This document shows, in pieces, positions 34,216 to 44,000 of a DNA stretch of 64,000 nt. Origin of the DNA: Holtermannia corniformis (Eukaryota; Basidiomycota; Tremellomycetes; Holtermanniales); assembly GCA_001599935.1 (NCBI GenBank), contig BCIJ01000012.1:470483-534482 (forward strand), given 5' to 3'. A program made the position numbers and the translations under genes. A model generated the notes under the pieces. The model searched no databases, was not told where the DNA came from, and saw only the letters and a list, made by a program, of their open reading frames with translations. The stretch's first letter is position 1; each line of letters opens with the position of its first letter.

Positions 34216-35262
34216 TCACGACGCTTCTCGACTTTGTGCAGTCTCTGGTGGCTCTGAAAATGGCAACCCCGGGAACATGCCTTCCATCCGTCCGCGCATC
34301 CTCCACCACCTTCTCGTCCAGTGCCTGACCCATCCATTCTCCATGTCCAACCACCACTTGCCATGCAGGATCGCCAGTTCCTCCTCCGGCCCGTACACAG
34401 AGTCAACAAAGCCCGCGTGCACCAGATTGAACCGTAGCGGCAGCTCGGCGCGGGGGTTCGGGCCGTCGAGAGCAAAGTACGCATTGATGATGCTTTGGTC
34501 GACAAGGTAGTTGGCACTTTCGACACCTTCCTTTGCTAGCTTGACAAGCGATTGAAAAGTCCCTTGATCGGGACAAAGGACCACGACGCCAGTGTTGATC
34601 TCGTTCCTTCGGAGCCTTTCAAAGGACTCGTGCAAAGGCTGAGCGGCGGGACTGCAGCAGCCGGGGTCGGGTACCGCCGCTAGCTGAGGACCGACAATGG
34701 TGCCATTCATGCGCTCACAGCGTACGCTGAGCTCTGGACTGTCGAGGAGCGTGTCGGGTGACTGCAGTAATAGCAAGTCGTTGTCGAGTAGTAGGACGCG
34801 CTTGTAGGGTAACGCGAATACGTCAAGCTTTGCCATGATTCCCCAGTAGCGCTCGATGGGTGGTGCCCTGCCCGCCTCAGGAATCTTGGCCTCGATGACT
34901 TCTAGCCCGAGCTCTTGAAGCGCTTGTCGTCGCCAAGACTCCGTGTTGGGCGTAACGAGGACGACGACCTTGCGCCTAGACGACGTCTCTGGATCGAACT
35001 TGACCTGATAGATGAACGTCAAGAGCACTGGCCAGTAGTCATTTTCGTCCGTGACTTGACCGGCTGGCGGCGAGTAAAACAGCGCAATGACGTCCATGGT
35101 GGCCGGTTCCTCGATTGGCGCAACTTCTGGCCAATCGGTGCTCGAGTCCCATGGCTGTGTCAACTGCGTCGCTTGCCATGCTAGTACCAGCAATGTCAGC
35201 ACTGCGACTGCGCAGGCAAGAAAGCGAGGGCGCGAGCGCCACGGCTCGACGTTGAGACCCAT
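34216..35262 (-). CDS. GT8-like glycosyltransferase, type II membrane protein
   Basis: An intronless frame of 348 aa, unusual here. The first ATG (35260-35262) is followed by a membrane anchor (FLACAVAVLTLLVLAWQ). The catalytic part looks like glycogenin/GT8 enzymes: VVVLVTPNT, a KLDVFALPYKRVLLLDNDLL block with the DxD-type DND, NTGVVVLCPDQ, LVDQSIINAYF and ILHGKWW. Such enzymes add hexose or GlcNAc to glycans or proteins in the Golgi. The donor and acceptor are unknown. Its 3' end lies 12 bp from the dolichol kinase stop. Confidence 0.8.
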   Translation of the reverse strand: MGLNVEPWRSRPRFLACAVAVLTLLVLAWQATQLTQPWDSSTDWPEVAPIEEPATMDVIALFYSPPAGQVTDENDYWPVLLTFIYQVKFDPETSSRRKVVVLVTPNTESWRRQALQELGLEVIEAKIPEAGRAPPIERYWGIMAKLDVFALPYKRVLLLDNDLLLLQSPDTLLDSPELSVRCERMNGTIVGPQLAAVPDPGCCSPAAQPLHESFERLRRNEINTGVVVLCPDQGTFQSLVKLAKEGVESANYLVDQSIINAYFALDGPNPRAELPLRFNLVHAGFVDSVYGPEEELAILHGKWWLDMENGWVRHWTRRWWRMRGRMEGMFPGLPFSEPPETAQSREAS

Positions 35263-35689
35263 TGTGAGCTGGACATCGGCACCCTTTCATGGCCGACGTA
35301 TAAATATCTGGGAACTCGGCGTGTTCGTACACTCGCACAGGGGCAACTCAACACAGGATGTCACGACAAGGGAGGAAGACCGAGCGCGAGCGGCCAAACG
35401 TATGGCGCTACGGCGAACAAAGGCGCCGTTCCCATGCGCGCTTCCCGCGCGATCGACGCTTGCACCCGAGGCCGTTTCTAGCGCCTCCATTCTTCCGGCG
35501 TACGTCGGCTGCCCGTTTGAGCTTTTTGGGTTACTTGGGGATGTGCGGCCCGTTTCTAGTACGATAAGTCGTTGCACGATTGATCATAAGCGGTCCGATG
35601 TCTCCAGGTACCGACGCTGGGTGAACGGCGTATGAATAGTATTATGGGTACAATCAGCCTGCTGATGAACGCGTTTCCCGGCTCGGTCC

Positions 35690-36010
35690 TAGCCTCGGTC
35701 CACGTCATCGAGCTCAGACACGTCACTCGGACCAAGGAAGATCGGGATGCAAGGCCTCCGCCATTCGCGCGCCATTCGTTCACGATCTGGCAGTTGACTG
35801 TCATGCCACCACTTGCCGTGCAGCGCAACGACATTCTCTTCGCCACGCTCGTAAGCCGCCCAGGCGGAGGCGTCCGCGTGAACGACATTGTACCCAAGCG
35901 GTAGGTTGTAGCGGGGATAGGAGCCATCGAAACTGATTTAGCGATCGATAATATTCTGATCCATGGCGCCCTTGGCGAGCTGAACCAAGCCAATGATGTA
36001 TATCGTCGAG
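35690..36010 (-). pseudogene. Relic paralogue of the GT8-like gene
   Basis: One minus-strand frame reads LGLVQLAKGAMDQNIIDR, a TAA stop, then ISFDGSYPRYNLPLGYNVVH, ending in ENVVALHGKWWHD. This aligns in order with LVKLAKEG, VDQSIINAYFALDG, LPLRFNLVHA and LAILHGKWWLD of the intact gene just downstream. Only the last third of the gene is present, with an in-frame stop and no start. The 430 bp between the relic and the intact gene hold nothing else recognisable. Confidence 0.6.
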
Positions 36011-36225
36011 CAATGGAGAAAGGTTTATATCGCAAGCGCGGCCTATCTAGCACGAAGTGAAGCATTCGTCCTGACGCGTGCATGCCAAGGCATACACTCG
36101 ATGTTAAGCATCCGTATGCCCCTGTGAACCCCGAGATGGGCAAGGGAATCTGCATGTCGAGATCTGCATGTCTGTGCCAACTTGCGTTTGAGCTAGTCCT
36201 ACACATGCACAGCGGCACACGTAGC

Positions 36226-37949
36226 CTACATCTCCTGATTCCTCACCAAGACCTTGATATCGTTCCGAGCCGCCACGGCGTCAAAGGCATCCTGGGATCG
36301 ACTGAGCGGGTACGCGGCGGTGATGAGCTGCTTGACGTCGACAGCTTTGCGCGCAAGGAGGTCAATGGCCGCTTGGAACGTGCCGGGCGTGTAGCGTGTG
36401 ATGCCTGACGCTAGGTTTAGCTTGGCCGGGGGAAAGGGGGCGGGGCAAGGACGTACCCTTGATATCGAGTTCTTTGTTCGTGACGGCAATGTTGGGAAAC
36501 CAGTTGGTTTGAATGTGGCTCAGGCCCACGGCGAGGTCTGAGCGGGTGGATTAGTGATGCGATTGGGTTGGGTTAGTTGAACCCACAAGTCGCGCCTTGC
36601 TTGGCCTGGGGTACTCAGCGTGAGACCGTGCTTGTACTCGACTCACCGCAGCGACCCCCAATAGCATGCAGTCCCCATCGCCCGTTGCTTCAATCACACG
36701 ATCGAACCCGCCCTCCTCTTCGAGTCCGACTTGTTTCAGGATGTGCTCGATCCTGAGTTGCGCATGGGCCCACTTCCGGTCTCCCTCGGGCAGCTCTTCG
36801 TGGTCGGGATCGTCGATCGCCTCGCCATCCGCCACACCAGCAGGAGTTGGATCACTGCTTGCCGGGTGGGCATGACCATGGCTGTGACCGTGACCATTGG
36901 CCGGTGACAACGGCGTGGACGGTAGCTTGGTATTGAGGAAGACGTGCTCGATGATGGGCTTGCCGGTCGTTGGTGAGATGTAAGCTTTGGCAAACTTGAC
37001 GCGCGATTCGGAGATGTCAAAGGCGACGACGAGGCGGGCCGAGTAGGCGTGTGCAACGGCCTGGTGGGTGAGTCTGGATAAGCGGACATGTTCGAGGCAG
37101 ACTTACGGCGCTGATTAGACCGATCGGACCACAGCCGCTGTATGTCGTCAGTAACCATATTCGGAGTCAGCAGCAATATTCACAAAATGCAAACCGTCTG
37201 ATGGGGCCGTAGGTCTACGCGCTTGCCGATTTGGATCCCAATCTGTGCTGTGATCAGAGCCGACCCTGTTTGCCGCACAGGTATGTCAACGTACGGCCAA
37301 GGGCTGGATACAGCCTGCTTCATCCCACGACACGGTCTCGGGGATCTTTGGCGCCATGTCGCTCGGGAGGGAAAAGTACTGCATGAGCGAGCCGACCGAG
37401 CCCGGTGAACCGCAGTAGAGCTGGTCTAAGCATTGCGGGTCATTCTCAGTCCTCTCAGCTCAACGAGCTCCTGTACCGGCAGGGGCGGCTCAATGACTCA
37501 CCTGTACAAAGGTTCGACCGACCCTGCTTGCAAAAGACGCACTTGCGGCACGGCAGTCCCGGCTCGACTGTGGTCGTCCGTCAGCCTTCCTGAGCCAACG
37601 CAGCTCGCACATACCGGCAACACGATCTCCAACCTTGTGCGTCTTGACATTCTTGCCCACCGCAATCACCTCGCCCGCACTCTCATGGCCCATGACCAAT
37701 GGTTCCGTCACCGGTCGCCCACCAACGCCGCCATGGAGATAGTTATGCAGATCCGATCCACAGATGCGTACCTTTTCTCGTCAGCTTACCCATTGCAACT
37801 GAAGAGGCACACGACCTATCTGTCACCATGACTTTGACGAGCACGTTGTCGTCTTTGAGCTCTGGGTGCGGAGTCGGCTCGACACTGATGACTTTTTTGC
37901 GGACGAGGACGCAAGAGTAGTTTGGAGCGAGGTTGAGTGGGTTGGACAT
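36226..37949 (-). CDS. Zinc-dependent polyol dehydrogenase (xylitol/sorbitol dehydrogenase type), with a frameshift
   Basis: Exons in transcript order: 37827-37949, 37615-37773, 37502-37567, 37295-37425, 37184-37242, 37107-37137, 36647-37060, 36587-36605, 36457-36537, 36226-36404 (about 419 aa). Zinc and fold motifs are [19 protein letters not shown], the structural-zinc segment [20 protein letters not shown], and the Rossmann element [12 protein letters not shown]; the end matches medium-chain dehydrogenases. Two extra bases (AT in TATAT, near 37740) in exon 37615-37773 break the frame between GSDLHNY and [11 protein letters not shown]. All other junctions are in phase. Either the gene is recently inactivated or the assembly has an indel. 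A His/Gly-rich insert ([11 protein letters not shown]) of about 50 aa interrupts the coenzyme domain. Confidence 0.8.
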
Positions 37950-38025
37950 TGTTGCTGAGCTTTGGTGGAGAGCCGTGGCTTATATGTGGTTTGGTCTTCC
38001 TTTGTTGCGTGCCTTCGAGTGCGAG

Positions 38026-38072
38026 CCTTCGACCGGGACTGTAGGCTTCGACCGGGACTGCAGGCTTCGATC
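38026..38072. repeat. 20-nt direct repeat upstream of the polyol dehydrogenase
   Basis: The unit CTTCGACCGGGACTG followed by YAGG occurs twice in tandem, with a third partial CTTCGATC. It lies within 130 bp 5' of the dehydrogenase start, in the 273-bp gap before the V-ATPase gene end. It could be a regulator site array; no factor is known. Confidence 0.5.
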
Positions 38073-38222
38073 AGCAGAGATGTCAGTGTCAGTAAACCGT
38101 CACATCAGCTGAAGGCGCCCAGTCAGCACCATCGCCACCGCAAGTCGGGTTCGGGCCGGTCGGTAACTCGCGGCTACTCACCTGCCGAGCATGCCGATCG
38201 TCTGCATCTCATCTCTACACGT

Positions 38223-40736
38223 CTAAGCATCCACCCGCGGGACTTCAAACAGTACAAAGTCGTAAAACTCGGCGTCCATCACACTCGCCCACTCGCCCGT
38301 CGCTTCGTCCTGTCCAGCCTTCTTCTTGGCGTTGCCGCGCTTGGCTGTCGGCCCGCTCGAGCTCTCGGACAGGTACGAGTAGTGGCTCGAGAGCGCTTTG
38401 AGCGTCTTGAGCGACGTCTTGGGATCCGGCTGGGCGTCGTGTCAGTCTGAGGTGTGAGTGTGGCATGGGGCTCACCCGGATGATGGCACCGGCAAACTCG
38501 GCCGTTACGCCGTATCGCAACACGCTCTCAACAAACAACCGCACAGTCTTGAGGTGGACGAGCAGCTGGTACGCTTCGGAAAAGTTGGTTCGCGAGACAC
38601 GCAACAGGTCCGTCTTGCACATGTCAGCTCTTGGTATCGTAGCAGCACAGCTACACGCACCCAGAGCTCCTTTTCCTCCAGCTCGAGGTTGGCCAACTCT
38701 TCCTTCTGCTTCTCGACCGCGCCATCGTCATATGTGAACTCCCGGACGATGAAGCTTGGCCCGATCAGTCTGTGAGTCTGCTAGCTGAACCAAGCCACGC
38801 ACCGGCTCTCTCGCGCCTTGTGCACAAACTCGTCATGCACCTTTTTGAAGATGGTGACGGTAAACAGCGAAAACTCGTCATCTGTCGCCAGTTTGCTGCG
38901 ACCGTTAGGCGGATCCTTCCTACTTTGACGGCCACCACTCACACACTGCTCCGCGGCACGACCATGCCCGTCAACCGCTCATACTTGTCCTGCCAGTCTT
39001 TCACGTTGTTCCTGCACGGTATGAGCCCGTGTGCCTCACCAGGTTGAACACTCACTTTGGCACGGCAACAAGCAGCGTCTCGAGAAACTCGCTGTCGAGC
39101 ACCAGATCCTCCTTCTTGACCACGTCGATCAGTGATCGCTGCGAGAGGTTGCCTCTGCGCAAGATCAGTTGCGGCACCGCGCAGGATGCGATCAGACTCA
39201 CGTCCGCTTGCGCTGAAGACCGGTCAAGCCGCCTTTGGCGAGGTTGTACGATTGTAGCTTTTGTCGCTGGATCGAGTCGATCGACGTCATTTCCTGCGGC
39301 GGTCAGTTTGTTCCATCGGCGATGTCCATCAAAAGCCTCTGCAGCTCGCTGCTGCCAGAGCTGCGGATCACAAGCCCATCGTTCTCGCACGAGCGCGGTA
39401 TGTGCCGACTCTAGCTCGACAGCCACATGCGCAACAAAACGCTCGGGCGGCGCTTCACAGTCGGGTATCTAGCACAGAGTAGTGCTTGGTGCATCTCTGT
39501 TGCTCGCCTATATCTCACGAGAGATTGAAGATCGGATGCGGGTAAGTACGGTAAACGTGAGCGCATCGGAGCACGTCGTCGCCGTACATCACTCGAGCTC
39601 GTTGGACCTTGTATAGCTGCGGCCGACAGTATTTCATGCTCGAGTGAGCTGGAGAATGGTTAGACCGGTGCTCTACCGGATCTGTCGGCGGCAGCAGGGC
39701 AAAACGAACAGCAGAGCAAAACGAACAGCAGATGCTAGTTTCGAGCGTGAGCCACGGGGCGAACCCAAATCGTCAGACGTTGGCCTGCAGCCAGCACTGC
39801 AGCCGAGTTCAGGCATGTCGTCTACCGCAAAGGCGCGCTGACAGGCGGATTGGCGTATCAGGCGCTGTGCTGATCTCTGACCCTGCCTAGTGGTAGCTGC
39901 AGACGGACGAGGTTGCGGAAGCAATGTCGTTGGTTGAAACAGTACAAGAGCCGAGTTTGTACAGTGCGGCGGTGCCAGTTGTACGGGGAGTGTCCATCAC
40001 AGAGGATGGTGTCGCCTCGGACTGGCACCGAGGGAATCAGAACAGCTTGGCACGTCTCGAGTCGCGATCATATCATGTACACTTTGAAGACAGCAAAAGT
40101 CAGTGCCGCTGCACTCACCTTGTTGAGGGCGTCTACGACCTCTCCGACCTTGCCTCCCGATCCCCAACGGCCCGCATCCCATGCCCAGCCAGCGTCCGCG
40201 TTCCCACCCTGTAGTTTCGGGAGCAGGTACATTTCCGGCGGGCGATCGTTGACCTATTCGTACCGGCGTCAGCGTTGTCCCTACGCGAGCCAAGACGGAC
40301 CCTGGCGTGGTCGGGGAGCTTTGCGTCATCTGCGATCAGTGTGCGCAGAGTGTCGAGCAGTTTCGAGACGGTTCCTGTGAACTGCGTGTCGAGTTTAGGG
40401 AGCGTGTCGGAGAGGGTCAGGAGCGAGGAGAGGGTGCCGGCCTAGGTGTAGTGTCAGTGATGGCCGGTTGAGCTCGGACGGGACAGGGGCGATGCTGCAG
40501 TTGGCTACACCCTTTGTAGCTGATGACGAGCTAGCAGTGTCGACAACATGCAGCACCTCGCCACAACTTGATCCGTCAAGCTCTACGACGTGTGGACCGA
40601 CCTTGAACTGTGGGATGGCCCAGCGGCCGACTTGGATGCCCGGTCCGACGGTTGACACGACATCTGCTGCTAGCCCTGATGCGTTTTCTGGGCGATAGGG
40701 GACTGCGATGAGCCAGTAAGCCAAGTCTGATGGCAT
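38223..40736 (-). CDS. VMA5: V-type proton ATPase subunit C
   Basis: Exons in transcript order: 40602-40736, 40301-40441, 40119-40253, 39202-39293, 39056-39154, 38943-39011, 38803-38895, 38661-38769, 38476-38613, 38223-38429. Total 405 aa, normal for the family. Recognisable parts are MPSDLAYWLIAVP, AGTLSSLLTLSDTLPKLD, SYNLAKGGLTGLQRK, GNLSQRSLIDVVKKEDLVLD, SEFLETLLVAVPK, FIVREFTYDD and TNFSEAYQLLVHLKTVRLF. Subunit C clamps the peripheral stalks of V1 and controls assembly with Vo. Introns are mostly 44-47 nt. The exceptions are one of 33 nt (38770-38802), one of 160 nt (40442-40601, with a strong hairpin) and one of 825 nt (39294-40118). Confidence 0.93.
39697..39732. repeat. 17-nt tandem repeat inside the 825-nt VMA5 intron
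   Basis: GCAAAACGAACAGCAGA occurs twice head to tail. It lies in the middle of the oversized intron and is not part of any coding exon. Confidence 0.6.
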
Positions 40737-41045
40737 GGTGATGAGGAGAGAACCAGAGGATAGCACAACGGAACACACGGGGCGGTAGGAGGACCATCGG
40801 CGCGCGCCTATTGGAGCAGGGCGTAGGCTAATTAGTATCGCCCGCAGTGTCACCAAGCCAGCCCGCGAGCCTACCAGCACTCGCCGGCAGCTCGTACGCA
40901 ATCGCCCTTTTGCTCTCTGTTTTCCGCAAACGCAGCGTCGCAGCTCTCTGTTCGCAGCTTGGGATCACTCAGGACAGCGTCAGAGTACACGGTGGGGAGA
41001 TCCATCGGCCGGTCCGTCGCCATCACTCGTTCCCGGCCGCCGGAC

Positions 41046-44000
41046 ATGCCCTACTTTGCCTCTGCCGCCGCTGCCAGTCCCCGTCAAGCGCTCGCGATCG
41101 ACCCAGGTGCGAGCGCAGCCGGTGCCCATCCGCCAGAGCCCCCCTCGGCCGTCATCAGCCTCGGAGGCTCTTGGGAGCACACACCGACGTCGACGTCGAG
41201 GAGCAGTAGCATGGATTCCAATCTGCTTGCTGATGCCGAGCTTGAACCCCCGATCCCCGTCTGTCGGCTGCCAGCGCGATCCACAGAGCTCAAGCTGACC
41301 GATCCACAGCTCTCATCCTCCTCGTCGTCTTCACCCTCGCGCCCTCACTTTCACTGGCCCGCCACGGCCTCGCTGCCGTCTGCTCAGCTCACGATCCGAC
41401 CGGATCCGTTCGACAGACCAGAGTCTTTCCACGATGACCCGTTCGACAGACCTAGCAGCGTTTCCTCGTCCGAAGGCGACTTTGGACGACCTTTAGCGTC
41501 GGGCGTGTTTGGTGCGCGCTACCATGCCGGCGCCGGCGCCGACGCGTTCCCGTCCATCAGCGGCGCAATGGCACCGCTCATCCCCGATCCCATCCCCGTC
41601 CCAGTCCCAGAGCCAAACACGATGCTCCAACCGCCTGAAGCCCCAATCTTCAGTCGAACGTTTTCTTGCCCACTCCCGTCCAGGGTCGGCCACCTCAAAC
41701 ACCCCCTGTCACCACCGAGCGATCCGTACCGCTCGCACAATCCTCACCCGCGCTCACCCTTGTCCTCTCGCTCATCCTCCATCTTGTATCCAGACGAACA
41801 GGTCGAACCCAAGCCTCTGCCGCCGCTCCCGCCATCTGCGATCGTAGAGATGCAAAACAGTCTGCGCAGTCTGCACCTTTCTCAAGCGTCGCGATCCGAG
41901 CCACTGCTGCAATCACCCCCGTCGCCACTGCTGCAAACACCGCTCCAGACGCTCAGCCTCGAGCTCGCAGACAGCCTCCAAAGCGCCATCCAAACCCTCC
42001 TCCACCTCTCCCCGCCCCACATGCTCGACAACGCAAAGGAACAGTATTCAGGCTGCACCGTCCAGATGCCGACCACCTCCCTCTCGGCCCTCTTGACATC
42101 GATGAAGGGGCTCAACTACCTCTCGGCCAACGTACAAACGTTGCTGTCGGAACAGCAGACCAAGGGCCTAGGCATCCTCGATCACGGCCCCAGGGTCACG
42201 GAAGATTTCGATATCGGGGAACTGATGCAGAGCGTGGCCGATCTCTTGAGCGGGCAGGCCGCACAACTCGGTGTGGATTTTGTCCTCTTCCACGGCGATG
42301 TCGGGATCAAGCATGTTAGTGTGCGCGGGGATGGGCAGGGTTTGGGCTATGCGCTCAGTCATGTGAGTTGCGGCTCGTCAACGACACCGTCACACGGCTG
42401 ATGCTCGTACAGATCATTCGGCAGATCCTCCTAGTGGCAGGCAAAGGCGACACGATCGAGCTCGGTCTCCAGCTCGTCCCGCAATCACCTTCAATGACCC
42501 CGCGCGTCTCGTTACCGCTCACGGCCGCCGATGTGGAAGAACACCGTCGAACGCGTTCCGATTCACATTCCCGCCCCGCTTCGCCCGGGCGGACCCTGCC
42601 CTCCCCACCGTGCGGGACGACCGACGGTCCACTGCTGTGCATCATCGAGATTGTCCACAACATTGCTCAAGTGCCCGAATCGGCCCTGCAGACGCCGAAA
42701 GCCGAGCTGAACCCGTTCACGAGCTTAGAGCAAGACGCCGAGCGCGCGAGACCGCGCTTCGATTCGCTGTTATGCCGAAGGCTCACGCAGCACGTCAACG
42801 CCAGCCTGAGGTCCAACACGACGCCTGCCTCGCCGCATGGCTCGGGTCTTCCCAGGCGCGCATACGAGCTCTCGGTCCTCCTCCCGCGCGGCGAGCCCAT
42901 CGTCGAACCTCCAGACCTCTCCGTCGAGGAACTAGCCGTCCGCCAGCCGTTCACCCAGACGAAACTCGGACGCGAACCGACGTTGGCCGAACTCGCCGCG
43001 TTTGCAGAGTCCCTTCGGGGCAAACACGTCGACCTCCATGCGAGCTTGACGAGCGTGTTTGCGCGCCACCTGACGAGCTACCTCGGTGCGTGGGGGATGG
43101 ATGTCTCGCATCACCCGATCGAAGAGTCGACACCGTCGGCGGCGGAGAAACCGTTACCGTCGGTCCAGCGCTTTGATTCAGGCTATGGAGGCTCGAATGG
43201 CGTCACGCCCGCTGTTGAAGCCCCGGCAATGACGCCTTCAAGTTCGACCGATAGCAAAGACGCACGGTTCATCATCATCGACGACGACGTCCAAGTCCTC
43301 CGTCGTGAACTCTTACGGATCAAGCTCGAGACCCCGGCCTTTACGCTCAAACCGCGCCTCAGCCGTCGACCGAGCTTGAAATCCAGAGCGCGCTCAACCC
43401 CTCAGGTCCGCCAGATACAAAACCTGTCCGCTGCGGCAGGCCTGCTACCGCGCCCACCTAGCTCCTACTTGATTCATTTCACCAGTCTGGCAAACTACAA
43501 TTCCGTCCGCGATCTCGTCAATGCCCTGTTCACCTCCCCACCGGGTAACGGACCCTCGCCGTTCCCTGAAGTCATGGTCGTCCCGAAACCGGTTGGACCC
43601 AGACGGTTCTTGACGGCCTTGCATACCGCTGTGTCCCAGCCGCTCGTCGACCCGTACTTTTCACCGATAGCGACCTCGCCCCGATCCCCCGGTGGAGGCT
43701 ATTTCCCGACGACGCGCACGCCGTCGGGGAGTGATCTAGGGCGCGAGTCGACGAGCAGCTTTTTCGACCCTGTAGCTGAAGAGGGCTCGGGCGAGGACGT
43801 GGCAACGGCGCTCGAGCGTGAAAGACCGAAACGATCCCCGATGGGTGAATTCGCACCGCAGATCGCACAGTCGGACCCAGGACTGCACCTCGCGATCCCG
43901 ACCCCTGCACTCTCGGCTGATGTCCTTGCTACCCCCGCGCACGAGTACTTTTCCGGCGCGGTCGCAAAGAGGGGCAGTTCGGCCGCGTCGGGGATCGTAG

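Noticed and set aside
35299..35306. TATAAATA as a promoter of the GT8-like gene
   Set aside because: It reads as a TATA box on the opposite strand; no plus-strand gene starts there.
39644..39700. tRNA-like string (TGGTTAGACCGG, box A-like) in the VMA5 intron
   Set aside because: No box B (GGTTCRANNCC) at a suitable distance and no acceptor stem.
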